Positions 1 through 12,620 of a stretch of DNA of 64,000 nt are shown here, piece by piece. Position 1 is the stretch's first letter. Each line of letters begins with the position of its first letter. This DNA comes from Vicia villosa (Eukaryota; Streptophyta; Magnoliopsida; Fabales; Fabaceae). The DNA is taken from NCBI RefSeq assembly GCF_029867415.1, contig NC_081180.1, positions 24,018,808 through 24,082,807 on the forward strand, given 5' to 3'. The notes below the pieces were generated by a model. The model was given only the letters and a program-made list of their open reading frames with translations. It was not told the DNA's origin and did no database searches. The position numbers were made by a program, and so were the translations under genes.

Positions 1-151
1 ACCATATTTATTTCAAGTACACACTATCCTAATCCTAAAATCTCACATTTAAAAGGATACTAAAATTTGTCGTTGATCCTTCAATGAAAAGAAGAAGATA
101 TGTCATGTCACTCGATCAAATATCTATAGTTTGTAACTAATATTAAAATTT

Positions 152-668
152 GGGTCCTGCTAACCAATGCCCCGGGGGCACTGGATAAGAAGCATTAAAT
201 GATCTTTAATTGTATTTTTATTCTTTAAAAAAAAACTATAATTAAATATATTTAATTATTAACTTCATTCAAATTAACTCATTTATTCATTTTCTCTTTC
301 ATACACTACAAAATTTATACACGTGAAATGAAATGAAATTTTGGATTAAAATATTAGAATCTCATTTCAATATCATTATCATTACAATATGAGAATAATT
401 TAAAAAGAACTAATAGTATTTTTTAAAATTAAAAATAGTAGGTATTGCAAACGAAATATGCAGCAACAATTAGCAACAATAAATATAATAATTTATAACG
501 TCTCAATTTCTTTATGGTTTATAAAATTTCAATTTTTTTTTTGTCTTAAATAACACTTTTTGTCTTTAATGACACATTTAATAAACTCTTTTTTAATAAT
601 ATTAATGAATTTAAAATATAATTAATGATCCTTAACGAGTGCCCCCGGGGCACTCGTTAGCATTGCCC
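152..668. mobile_element. Mutator-type MITE with 9-bp TSD
   Basis: The ends are inverted copies of each other: the left end begins GGGTCCTGCTAAC and runs into GCCCCGGGGGCACT, and the right end is the near-perfect reverse complement. The element is flanked by a perfect 9-bp duplication, TTAAAATTT, at 143-151 and 669-677. A 9-bp TSD with these long ends fits a non-autonomous Mutator-like element (inference from TSD length). The 517-bp interior is AT-rich and I see no coding potential in it. Confidence 0.85.
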
Positions 669-677
669 TTAAAATTT

Positions 678-1360
678 ATTTTTAAAATTTTAATATATCA
701 TAATAATATTGATGTTGAATAATTATATGATTCGTAGATATCTAACTGAATTTCATAGTAATAAAATGTTCATTAATAAAAAACGGTTTAATATACAGTT
801 TCAATATAAAATATTTTTTGAACGACACCCAATAAATATCACAATATTTCCATTTCTAACTACCTTACAAAAGTGGGATTGTGTGATAATATATCAATAT
901 TTTCATTAAATGTTTACATCAAAAAAGTATATATATCTTTTAACACAAATATAATGATCAACAACACTATGAATTATACACTTTTATACTTTATCTCCAT
1001 AAATCAACTTTTATATTAATTTAATTTATAGAGTGCAATACACTACTAAGAAGCGCGTGTAGAGTTGCATATAAGTATGGATAAGTAATAATGGTACGAG
1101 TAGGATATACAGACAAAACAAATATTAAGATAATGTATAATAATTAATATTAAATTATTATTCATTAATAATATAAATATGATATGTATATATATAGATT
1201 ACTACCGTTGTTCCTGAATTGTAGTTCTAACAAGTCACTGTGAAGGGTCCGTTTACGACACTTCATCTCTTCCTTCAAATTTGAATCTCTAAAATCCAAA
1301 ACAAAAGCATTGAAAAACTGTATACGATTTGTGATTATTCCAGTGATCAAAATCATCAAA
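678..1360 (+). other. Upstream region and 5' leader of the MFP2 gene
   Basis: This stretch between the MITE and the MFP2 start codon has no credible gene. The short open frame at 709-909 is AT-rich chance sequence. A TATA-like run at about 1183-1196 followed by a less AT-rich leader (about 1200-1360) could be the core promoter and 5' UTR, but no transcription start can be read from sequence alone. Confidence 0.4.
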
Positions 1361-4300
1361 ATGAGTAGCAAAAAAGGGCACACGGTGATGAACGTTGGAA
1401 CTGATGGAGTTGCCATCATCACCATCATCAATCCTCCTGTCAATTCTCTCTCCTTTGATGGTATTATCGTCTAGTTTTGATTCCTCCTTTCCATTCTCCG
1501 ATCTGTTTTTCGCGTAATGCTGATTAATTTATTACGAAAATTGAGATGTTTTTATGATGCATGTGGCCAGTATTGCAAAGTTTAAAGGAGAGTTTTGATC
1601 AGGCTGTACTGAGAGATGATGTCAAGGCAATTGTTGTTACAGGTATTGCAATGTGCTTTTGAATTGAATATATTCAATTTTGATGACATAGAGATAATCT
1701 TTGTCAACTGTTTTATAGCTGTAGCATTATAGCTGAATCTTTGTTTCTTTATTAGGTGCAAAGGGAAAATTTTCGGGAGGTTTTGATATTTCCGCATTTG
1801 GTGGTCTTCAAGAGTCAAAAGGTACTTCATATTTTGGAAGTGAAGTGGTGTTTCTCAATTGTATTTGTAGTTATGTTTATATTATAGTAACCCTTACCTT
1901 ATTATATTCATATAGAGCGTCCCAAACCCGGGTGGATATCGATAGAAATCGTCACCGATACAATAGAAGGTAAGTTGATTTTCATAAATTTTTTATTTAC
2001 AATTCCTTTCTCTCATTTTTTGCTATGTTGAATCATTGAATCAATTCATTTCATATTTCAGCGGCAAAGAAACCCTCGGTTGCTGCCATTGATGGCCTTG
2101 CCTTGGGCGGGGGATTAGAAGTTGCAATGGTAAGAGTTACTACCTATTAAGAAAGAAGAAACGTTTTTTCATTATTTTCTACAAATATATTACCGGTTCT
2201 TTCTCATATAGGCATGCAATGCCCGATTATCAACTGCAACTGCTCAACTGGGTTTACCCGAACTTCAGCTTGGGATAATTCCTGGATTCGGAGGTAGTTG
2301 ATTGAACTCAATTAATTCCTTTCTATCTTCAAGTTGACTTATTTTGTGTTTGTGTGTGACTTGAAATTGAGTGCATTGAGAAGATACTGAAGAAGCAATT
2401 GAAATGAGATATCATCACTTAATCGTCATTTATGCGATTAGAACTGTTCATATAAGGAGAGTTCTCTGCCTATAAAGGACTTATTTTCCCGTTGTCTGTA
2501 AACGACTTATTTTCCCTTTGTGTATATACATATTTTTTTTCTTTGGATTATCCCTGTTTAAATTTTATAGACATGCTTTTAATGAGTTTATTAATTAAGT
2601 GAAAGTTCATACCTGAGGTGATGGCTTGCTACCTTGATTCTTATGTTAGATAGAATCATAGACATCAAATAATTTGAAATAAGCAATAAAAACAGAAAGA
2701 AATTCGACCATGAGTGCCAGCGACTGTCTTATGTGTAATTATTCTTATTCATTTTTTTTCTTTAGCAATGTTAACCTTGAGCTGTAAATTTTGTCTTAGG
2801 AACACAGCGACTTCCTCGTCTGGTTGGTCTGACAAAGGCACTTGAAATGATGTTGGTATGCCACAAATTTTGCTCTCTTATATATAATTTTGTGATTCTG
2901 TTGAATATGAAGAACTAAACTTAAAACCTGATCTATCCAATTTCATGGTTGTTGATAGATCAAACAACATATAGACTCTTATCCATTCAAATTTCATCAT
3001 AATAGACAGGTTTTTGGTTCAATTCTCCATTTGGAATGGAATTGCATTTTTCATAAAATATTTAAGAGTTGTGACACCAAAATCACTATCCAATGATTTT
3101 CAAATTAATTTCTTTCATTCTTTTATTCTCTAAATTAAGACTTCCAAGTCAGTGAAAGGGAAGGAAGCTTTTAACTTGGGGCTCGTAGATGCTTTGGTGT
3201 CACCTGATGAGTTGGTGAACACTGCACGCCAGTGGGCCCTGGATATGTTGAACAGCCAACGACCATGGATTGCCAGTCTTTACAAGACTGCAAAATTAGA
3301 ACCTCTTGGGGAAGCTAAAGAGATATTGAAATTCGCACGCGCTCAAGCTCAAAAACAGGCTCCTAATCTCAAGCATCCTCTAGTTTGCATTGATGTTATT
3401 GAAGCGGGAATAGTTTCTGGTCCCCGTGCAGGACTCTGGAAGGTAATATCTATCGCCAGTGTACATTTACCCCATACATATTACTGTTGCAGAAACGCGT
3501 AATGACATTGTTTGATCTTTGAAGGAAGCTGAAGCATTTGATGTACTGGTACAATCAGAAACTTGCAAAAGCTTAGTTCACGTATTTTTTGCTCAAAGAG
3601 GAACAACTAAGGTTTGTTGAAGTTTTGTATTCTAGCTGGAAAACACAGTTTAAACTAATGCATAGAAGTTTTGGGAAGAAATAATCTTCTACTCTTGTTT
3701 CTCTTCTTTTAAGTATTTCTTTTAAAGAAGACTATGATGTACTCCCATCACCCCCTTTGAGTGTGGAACTAATATCTGCCTAAGTGTTGGATTAGCCTGA
3801 CCACAAAATGGTGGGTTTCAAAGCCCTGCCCTGCAAGTAAAGGTCACCCCTAGCTAATGTGGTGCTCGATTTGTGAATTAAGCCTCAAGGAGTTTTTGCT
3901 CTGCTCACTTTTTACATGTAGGGAGCGGATACATGGGACCGAGTCTGACCTTTTAACTCCACTAGATCTTTAACTTAGGGATATATGCCCAACTGGTGGC
4001 TATATAGGAGAATTATGGCCAAAAACTGAATTTGGCCTTTATTTCCCTTGAAGTACCTTTTATTTTAGATTATACGGTAATTGATATAGAGGACTAAATT
4101 GTTGTTTCCTGTGATAAAAGTGATACCGTTTGAGTATTATATTTGGGTGAGTAATTATAGTTCGACAAGATTGTTCATACAGTTTATTTTGAAACTGTAT
4201 TAGTTTATAATCATTGTTTGCAATGCTTAGGCTTGATGTGAATAGGATGATACCTCCTTTCAAGATGGTCATGTTTTCCCCATTTCTATAATTCTGCTGA

Positions 4301-6556
4301 CAATTTCAAATCTTGAAAATTTTGAATCCTAACTCATATTGAATCTTTTCCTATTCACATCTTAAATTTGAAAATAGTGTTTTTAAATAAGGTTGTTAAC
4401 ACGCACTAGCCTGGTTCTGTATACTGTTTTTTGCAAATATTCTATAGATATGAATTTTCCAATATCTTTTGGCATCAACAGGTACCTGGGGTTACTGACC
4501 GTGGTTTGGTTCCAAGACAAGTGAAGAAGGTTGCTATCCTTGGTGGAGGACTAATGGGCTCTGGAATAGCAACAGCTTTAGTGCTTAGTAATTATTCTGT
4601 CATATTGAAAGAAGTAAACCAGAAATTCTTGGATGCCGGTCTCAATAGGATTAAAGGTGAGTACGAATTCTCTCAGTTGGCTTTCCTGGTATTCACACTT
4701 CGCCTTTGATTAAAAACTTCAGTCATGCTATTCTGATATAAATATTTTTCCTTTTTGTGCAGCGAACTTACAGAGCAGTGTTAGGAAAGGTAAATTGACT
4801 CAGGAAAGATTTGAAAAGACCTTCTCTCTAGTCAAAGGTTCACTCGACTATGAAAGTTTCAGAGACGTTGACATGGTGATAGAGGTGCTAGAATGAACTC
4901 CCATATAAATTTTCTTGTGGAGTCTGACATTCATTTACATCATCACATTGTATGTTATCCAAAGCTTCAGCAAAACATAAACTGTTTCATGTTTGGGCAG
5001 GCTGTTATTGAGAATGTTTCCTTGAAGCAACAGATCTTTGCTGATCTTGAAAAGTATTGTCCCCCTCATTGTATACTTGGTAGCAACACTTCCACAATTG
5101 ACTTGAACCTGATCGGAGAGAAGACCAAGTCTCAAGATCGAATTATTGGAGCCCATTTCTTCAGGTGGTATCTTATATCTGATAAACTATTTTCCCGCCT
5201 GCTGTATCTTTCTAACTGATTTTGACTTGTGCTTCTGCAGTCCTGCACATGTTATGCCACTTCTGGAAATTGTACGTACCAAGCAGACATCTCCTCAAGT
5301 AATAGTTGACTTGTTAGACATTTCAAAGAAGATAAAGAAAACTCCAGTGGTGGTTGGAAACTGTACAGGATTTGCTGTTAATAGAATGTTCTTCCCATAT
5401 ACACAAGCAGCTCTCTTGCTTATTGAACGTGGCACAGATGTTTATCAAATTGATAGAGCAATCACCAAATTCGGAATGCCAATGGGGCCTTTAAGGTATT
5501 AATGCCTGGATAAGTTCTTGACATCAACAGCTACTTCTCGAAGGGTCTAGTTTGTAACATAATTAATTTTGCAGATTGGCTGATCTTGTTGGTTTTGGTG
5601 TGGCGGTTGCAACTGGCTCCCAATTTGTTCAGAATTTTCCTGAGCGAACTTACAAATCAATGCTTATTCCCCTTTTGCAAGAGGATAAGAGGGCTGGTAA
5701 TGAACATAAACTCTACATTAGTTTGAAGATACAACTGTGGAATATAACCAATTAAGAATAAATTCCCTGGTGTTTTTATACTAAATAATCCACTGACTTG
5801 CGTTATACAACACTTGTTTCTAACAGGCGAAGCAACTCGCAAAGGCTTTTATTTGTATGATGATAGACGCAAGGCCAGTCCTGATCCTGAACTAAAGAAA
5901 TTTATTGAGAAAGCTAGGAGCATTTCCGGTGTCTCCGTTGACCCCAAGGTATTTTCATTCATCCTTTCATAATTTATGCCATTTTATTGGCTGGTGAGAA
6001 ACAAAATGCAAAGTAAAAGCAAATTCCACAAGAACTGATGTTGTGGATCTGAAACCTGAACAGCTTGTCAAGTTACAAGAGAAGGACATCATTGAGATGA
6101 TCTTCTTTCCAGTGGTGAACGAGGCTTGTCGTGTCCTTGACGAAGGTATTGCAGTCAAAGCAGCAGATCTTGATATATCTGCTCTCATGGGCATGGGTTT
6201 TCCAGCTTACAGGTCTGTCTTGGTAAAATTATTCGGCATGTTTTCCTAAACTTCATAATTGTTCTTAATTTTTGGGATTGATTTCTTCAGGGGAGGTATC
6301 ATATTCTGGGCTGACTCTCTTGGATCTAAATACATATATTCAAGATTAGAGAAATGGTCAGAGTTGTATGGACCTTTCTTCAAGCCCTGTGCCTACTTGG
6401 CTGCAAGAGCTGCCAAAGGAATTCCTCTGGTTAGTAACCTATGTTTGTTTATTTCCATCTATGCATACATGTGGTGCTATTCTTCAATTAGCCTCTAATG
6501 GAATTTGTGCTGTTTATTAGGGTGCCGCGGTGGAGCAATCTAAGTCACGGTTGTAG
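1361..6556 (+). CDS. MFP2: Peroxisomal fatty-acid beta-oxidation multifunctional protein, MFP2 type (18 exons)
   Basis: This enzyme combines 2-trans-enoyl-CoA hydratase and L-3-hydroxyacyl-CoA dehydrogenase activities, the middle steps of peroxisomal beta-oxidation. Exons by GT-AG splicing: 1361-1460, 1571-1642, 1756-1821, 1916-1969, 2062-2129, 2212-2293, 2800-2855, 3140-3442, 3525-3611, 4482-4656, 4763-4884, 5001-5164, 5241-5495, 5575-5696, 5827-5948, 6064-6212, 6291-6429, 6521-6556. They join without frame breaks into 723 residues, the usual family length (about 720-725). The crotonase domain (about 10-190) keeps both catalytic glutamates, E117 in LGGGLEVAM and E137 in GLPELQLG. The dehydrogenase Rossmann motif GGGLMGSG is at 317-324, and the catalytic pair is H447 (GAHFF) and E459 (LLEIV). 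The last three residues, SRL, are a PTS1 peroxisomal import signal. Wording such as VPGVTDRGLVPR matches the MFP2 branch better than AIM1. It is the only intact ordinary host gene here. Confidence 0.96.
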
Positions 6557-7635
6557 GATACTGATAGCCCCGTTACGTGATTATTTAATCGAATTTTATT
6601 TTCCCCTTTCTTTCTCCTAAATCATAATAATATAGTTGGAACTGAAGAAAGATCTAAATAATGTATGATGAGATAATAATTGACTACAACATAAATGTTT
6701 GGTCAAAATAGAAGTACCATAGGATCAGGTATATGAATTTCTCCACTTTTAATGTGTTTGTTGTTGTTACTAGCACCAATAATGGAAGTATGGAGTTGTT
6801 GGCTTAAATGGGATGGTCATTGCGGTATGTGGTGATGAAATGAATGAATTGCTTCTGCCACTAATAATGGCAACATTGATAATCCTAAATAATGCAACAA
6901 TTAGCAGATTGTATCTATATGAGCAACAAGCCTTGTAATTTTCCTTAAAACATGTGATGGTGACTCAGGCTGACATCCTGATTTTGAATACAGAGGAAAT
7001 TCATTTTTTTGCTTAACCCATTAAGCCTTTGATTTAATTGGCTCTTTTAAGAGCGTTATAAGTAATGCTAGCCGTAAGTTCCAAGGTACAACCTGTTGAA
7101 GAATATGGACCATCATAGCCTGACCAGCTACAATCTGCTTAAATTGTTGTCAGGATTGGGCAGTTATTTGGATTGGCTAGCTACATTGGTTTGAGCACCA
7201 TATCTTTGATAACTTTGCCTCTATCTCACTTATATAAATTACAGTCATAATTTATTTAACTAAGTTATCTGTAGTAAAATAGCAATGCTTTCCCCATTTT
7301 CTTCATGTTGGCTCCTGAGCAATAATGTTTTCTTTGGACTACAAAGAGAAAAGAAAAGAATGTTGAAAGAAAGAAAGTGAGGGAAATGGGAATGGAAAAT
7401 GAGGTGGATTTTTCATTGTTTGAAATGAGGGAAAAGAAAGATATATAACTATAAAATAACATAAATACTCTTATATCTATAATTAATATAACTAATATTT
7501 ATATAATTATATTTAATATACAGGCTAATAATATTCATAATAATATGTTTAATTTAATATTTGAATATAATTAAATGGGTTGTGAAATGTGGGGATTCGT
7601 CTGATAAGATTGGAAGATGCAATAGTAGTTGGAAT
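6557..7635. other. 3' flank of MFP2, no gene seen
   Basis: The first few hundred bases should hold the MFP2 3' UTR; AT-rich possible polyadenylation signals are present but none stands out. The remainder, including the AG-rich stretch at 7340-7440, has no recognisable coding, RNA or repeat structure. Confidence 0.5.
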
Positions 7636-7854
7636 TAGGGGTGTTCAAAAATATGGTTAACTGAATTGTATACTAGAACTGAATTGTTTTGCACCATTAA
7701 AACACTGAACCGCTTAAATGGTTAATGAACTGAACCATTTAATTTAAACAATTCAAATTCAGTTTAAAACCGGTTTAGAACCAGTTTCGTTTTATAAACT
7801 GGTTCGAAAATATTTGTTTTTTACTAAAACCAAAAATAATAATTTAGCACAAAA

Positions 7855-7980
7855 AAAATTAAAAAATATTTATTTTCCTGAAAATTAAAAAAATCTAAAA
7901 ATAATTTTTTTCTGAAAATTAAAGAATATTTATTTTCCAAAAAATTAAAAAAACCTAAAAATAATTTTTTTCTAAAAAAT
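7855..7980. repeat. Two tandem copies of a roughly 60-bp A/T unit
   Basis: Two consecutive copies of a unit containing TATTTATTTTCC and AAAAATAATTTTTTTCT can be aligned by eye, with a few substitutions. They lie inside the hAT element. The apparent open frame on the minus strand is a by-product of the repetition. Confidence 0.6.
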
Positions 7981-8089
7981 TTTAAAAAAATCCGTAAAAA
8001 TATATTCACTGTATGTAATATTTTTATGATTCAATAAATTATGTTTACTTACAATTTTAATCAAAATTTTCAAAAATACGAAAAATCAT

Positions 8090-8440
8090 TTTTTTTTTCA
8101 TAAAAAATCGAATTTTTCGAAAATATAAAAAACAAGTGTTTTCGAAAAAAATAAAAAAATCAAATTTTCGGAAACACGAAAAAATCGAGATTTTTGGAAA
8201 TACAAAAAATCGGGTTTTTTCGAAAAAAATTGAGTTTTCTAAAACACGAAAAATTGAATTTTTCGGAAATGCAAAAAATCAGTTTTTTCCAAAATACAAA
8301 AATTTTAGTTTTTTGAAAAAAAAAATGAAAAATTGAGTTTCCAAAAACACGTAAAAATCGAGTTATTTGTAAATATGAAAAAATGAGTTTTTTCGAAAAA
8401 AACAAAAAATCAAATTTTATCGAAAAATATGAATTAAGTG
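8090..8440. repeat. Degenerate tandem array of AAAATCGA-TTTTTCG units
   Basis: About ten imperfect units alternate an A-run plus TCGA with TTTTTCG(A/G)AAA. Each is itself partly palindromic, so open frames appear on both strands (8136-8336 and 8160-8405). These are repeat artefacts and are not annotated as genes. The array sits in the centre of the hAT element. Confidence 0.65.
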
Positions 8441-8832
8441 AGAGGAGTATTTATGGTGAGAGATGAGAGGATCATTTTGCGGCCATTAGATTAATATCAA
8501 CGATTAATATTAAATTAGTCATTAAATAATGTATACACTAAATTGATATTCATTATCCCTTTCCTAAGAATGTGCTGCATGCATTATCAATCAATTGAAT
8601 ATTTTTTTGCTCTAAATTGAGATACTTTCGCGTTACAGTATCCAATTTATTATTCTCCATGGCTTATGATTCCCAATTCAAAATTCATCTTTTAACTTTT
8701 CGTTTTTGTTTTTAACATCGAATAGGCTAATTAATTAAAAACTCCAACTTAGAAAAACTGGAACTGCGACAGAGAAAACCATAAGTGATTTAATATCATT
8801 TCAATACTGGTAGAAAAATTTACTTGGCATAA

Positions 8833-8834
<2 letters not shown>

Positions 8835-8916
<82 letters not shown>
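8835..8916. repeat. (TA)n microsatellite
   Basis: An uninterrupted TA dinucleotide run of about 80 bp lies inside the hAT element at 7636-9186. Confidence 0.97.
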
Positions 8917-8918
<2 letters not shown>

Positions 8919-9839
8919 AGAGGGAGATAAATTTAAAAAAAACAATTTTGAAAATAATTTATAAAATAAATTTGACTTTTTAATATAAACTAGTTTTAAA
9001 CCAGTTTATAACTAGAAATTGATTGTAAACCAGTTTATAGATACAATCTGGTTCAAAACCAATTTAAAACTGAATTAGAACTGCTTTAACAGTTAATTGG
9101 TTTTTTATTAAAGTGGTTTTTAAAAACTGAACTGAACCACTAATTTAGTTCAGTTCAGTGCAGTTCTTGAACCACGAACACCCCTAGTTGGAATCATGTG
9201 TCAGCCTTTTGACTCACATGTTCTTATGTCTACTACGTGGATATTGCTACGAGGATATTTTATATGGGCTTTTTTCTGTGGGTCTTTAATTGGTCCAAAA
9301 TAAATTAAGCTAATGATAGTTATTTTGGGGAATTGCTTCTTCCAGCCTTAGTCGTGGAGAAACACCATAGGGAAGTCCAAAAATACTCTACTAATTCGGA
9401 AGTGCATTTTTGGACTCACCTTTTTCACACCAAATACATGCGTAAATGAATCTCATCTCTTTTCTGCCTAAAATTAGTCCGGAGATGTACTTCCATATTC
9501 ACCTTCACGCACCTTATGCATTCCTAGCTAAGAAACTCTCATTTACACGTAAATTAAATCGGAGATGCATCTCCGTATCAAAATAGGGATATGCACTTTC
9601 GTCTTCACCCTATACAGTAAATTTTAAATTTTTTATAAAAAAAACCGATGTAATTGACCATGTATTATACCTATATTATCATAATAATTTATGTTTATAA
9701 ATTAAACCATATACATATCAAAGAAGATGAAAGTGCCATATAAAAATCCCGAGTTCTTAATAAAGTCAAAATAAATTACAAACGATAACAGTGCTCTTAA
9801 TATTAATAATATACTACTCCATATCCCGAACCCCATGTT

Positions 9840-12060
9840 CCTACATTATCTCTTGTACTACAGTGTCATTCGTGCCTCAGTAAGATTGACATCTACGATG
9901 CCCTCCCAAGAGAGTCTCCCAAAAAGACTACTTTGTCTATACCCATTTGTGCAACATCCATCATACATTAACATGTAGGCAACACATCAACATCATAGTC
10001 TGTCCTAACTTACTCCTCCTTTAATATCTCCTAATGAGATGGTCTAGGTGGATCTTCCGAAGCATCTGGTGCTATATAAGCACGTGACACTCTGAAGTGC
10101 CATTGAACGTAGCAGAATGCATAACCCTAGTCGCTAGGAGCTACGATATATCGTGCTTCAGTTGATACTAGATGATTAAGGAAATTATCATGCATGACAT
10201 TTACATCTTTGCGAAACATAGTTAGAGCAGGAATCTCTTGGCAAAAACTGCAGATACCTGGACTAGCGCATGACGCACTCAGATAAATATGGATACATCA
10301 AACATAACCCACAAGTAAACCACCAAGAGTAAAGTCTATGTCCTCCAAGTGAAGCATCTGATGGTGATTTACGTACGCTTGGAAGTGTATATCCTGCTAC
10401 TATGCGTTCAAGATACACTCTAAAGGCCTCAGTCGCCTGATTCCATCTGAGCAAGAAAAATGCACAAGCACGTGGCATATCCTCGTTGTAGGTATCAACA
10501 TATGACCAGCCAAATATGTTTGGGAAGTAGTGGAGGATCCATGTCTGAAAATTATACATATGAATTATTAGTAATGGCACAACACAAGTGTTATAAAAAT
10601 GGTACATAAACATTGATGGATGCAAATATATTACCGTCAACAGCGTGCAATTAGCTATCAACTATTTGATCTTTCACATATAACTTTCAACTAACTTGGA
10701 GTACAGGTAGACCAAACAAGTGATCCTTAGTTGTACTCATGAATCTGCTCCAAGTTAGCGAAGAATTCAAGGTAAACGACATCCATGTAATTTGCACTAT
10801 TATCCATATATGGACGTGCCAACTAAGTACAACAAGTATACTCTTTATGCATATGCTATATGCTACATAACCTGCTCATTATCACCATCGCTTGCTCTAC
10901 CGCTTTGAATTATTGTAGATACAACCTCTCTAGGAATTCAAATCTAGCATGACACTTTTGGGTGTCTTCTATCTTCTCTTGGCCAGCTCCCAAATAAGTC
11001 AACATCATCTCTAGTACCTCATCTATGATAATCATGGAGTGGCCTCATAGAGTGGCACCCGTCACCATACAAGTTGATTTTGTAGGGATGAGTTATGTTA
11101 AACTCCAATCCTATCATGATATCATAAGCCTATCAATTCAGGTCACCCATCATTTATATATGTGCACCAACTTCAAAAAAAGTGATGGGCGCAAGGGGGT
11201 GTATTGGAAAAACCAAGTCCCACATATCGATAATTCATGTCACCCATTGTTTATATCCACACACCAAGCCCAATAGTGTTGGACATGAAGGGGTGTACTT
11301 GGAAAAACACAAGTCTCACACTAGTTAAAGATAAAGCCAACAAAGGGTTTATATATAGTGGCACCCCTCATCTTACAAGCCATTTTGTAGGGATGAGTTA
11401 GGCCAAACTCTAAATCTACTAGGTCTAATAGTCTTCCCCTGATCGAAAGATGAAGCAGGCATGACACATCCTGTAGTGTGATGGATATCTCACTATGTGG
11501 AAAATGAAAAGATGACGTCTCAAAGTGTCATCTCTCAACGAACGCTGACAACATACCATAGTTAATAGTAGAATAATCGATCATGCATAAGTCTCAACAC
11601 CCAAATAACTACATCACATCGTGAAATCATTGATCTTAAGGGTGATGCAACCTCACAATATTTTGGCCATGGTTGAAGCATTTTAAAGTATCACGCTCAT
11701 TAAAAAATAAATCATCGTCAAAAACTATGAATATCATAACACATGTGTTTCAAAGAATAAATATAGATAAATTTTATCTCTTCGTTTCGCACTTGCCTAG
11801 CAACATGTCCGAATATAGAGGCAAAAACGATAAGTGGTACGTTCCTCCTCCAAACCTCTCGGGAACGACATCAACTTAGGGTGTTCCAACTTGGACCAGC
11901 GAGGCTTCCAGTGTATTAGAATGTGACACCTACCTCCTTTCAGAAGACGAAGATGGAGATGCATGAACCCCAAAAGTTGATGCCTCCACATCAAATGAAT
12001 TAGAACCAGTCGATGCTTGTAGAGTCGTGCTTTTTCCCTACCAACGATTCATGTTATGAC
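9840..12060 (-). pseudogene. MAIN-LIKE / plant mobile domain gene, degenerate
   Basis: On the - strand, 10263-10560 encodes NEDMPRACAFFLLRWNQATE and following residues, the signature block of the PMD domain. 9840-10260 encodes a C-terminal part with YIAPDASEDPPRPSH followed by stops. The N-terminal PMD part (about 11434-11620) can be aligned by eye with 54190-54350 but is broken. A separate dispersed repeat (11040-11430) interrupts the middle. PMD proteins are known both as the host MAIN/MAIL factors and as transposon-carried genes. Here the association with repeats and the many stops argue for a dead transposon-borne copy. Confidence 0.65.
11040..11430. repeat. Dispersed repeat with internal direct duplication
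   Basis: Two copies of a module containing GTGGCACCC and TTTTGTAGGGATGAGTTA occur at 11043-11105 and 11356-11415. Between them is a second repeated module around GTCACCCAT (11140 and 11237). The wording resembles a retroelement terminal region, but no TG/CA ends or primer site were found. Confidence 0.5.
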
Positions 12061-12620
12061 ACTCTGTTGAGCCTCATTCTATCTTGATTATCAGCCATAA
12101 TACCTATAATTAAACCATACAAGCAATACATGGTAGGAAAAATCAAACCCATATGAAACACAATGAAAATAAAGGCAAACAATGCAGACAAACTAAATAC
12201 AGAAATGTATTTCCAAATTTCTAGAAAATCAAAGTTTGGACTAATACTTAAGTGCATTTTCGTACTAACTCGCAAATCAAAAAGAACAAAAATTGCAAAA
12301 ATGCATGGATATCTTACTTTCTAAAAACACACTACTCATCTAAACTACCTATCAAACACATTGCTCCGTTAAATAACTTATCTAAACTACCTATTACACA
12401 ATATGTCAAACACATTGCTCAATTTTTACAAATGTATCGATAAATAAAAAGTGTATGGAGAAATAAAAAACTTACCAAATGTGAGTTTGGTGTTGATCTC
12501 TTTAATTGATTAAATGTTGAGAGTATACATTTGGGAGTGAGCTAAGAGAGTTTGAGAGAGTAAAAGAGAAATGAGGAAGGAGAAGAGTCTGACACATTGT
12601 TGATTAAAAACGTGTTAGTG

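Larger units (their letters stand above)
7636..9186. mobile_element. Non-autonomous hAT-type element, 1.55 kb
   Basis: The element starts TAGGGGTGTTC and ends with its exact reverse complement, GAACACCCCTA. A perfect 8-bp TSD, GTTGGAAT, lies at 7628-7635 and 9187-9194, the size expected for hAT. Subterminal sequence on both sides is full of AACTGGTT/AACCAGTT-like words in inverted orientation. No transposase is visible; the interior consists of the degenerate repeats and TA microsatellite listed separately. Confidence 0.85.
9330..12620 (-). mobile_element. Decayed TE carrying a MAIN-LIKE/PMD gene (locus 1)
   Basis: This region carries a degenerate PMD gene on the - strand, flanked by imperfect palindromes of the type CGGAGATGCATCTCCG (9395-9414, 9478-9496, 9558-9577 on the left; about 12199-12218 and 12250-12266 on the right). 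Its right edge (about 12450-12600) resembles the right edge of the element at 52870-55790. Both have a splice-donor-like CTTACC on the + strand, GAGAGAGT-rich leader sequence and the words AGTCTGAC. Exact ends and TSD were not found, so the limits are approximate. Confidence 0.55.

Noticed and set aside
709..909. 66-codon open frame upstream of MFP2
   Set aside because: AT-rich chance frame with no motif.
3740..4010. GC-richer block in MFP2 intron 9 that might be an inserted element
   Set aside because: No terminal repeats, TSD or coding motif could be found.
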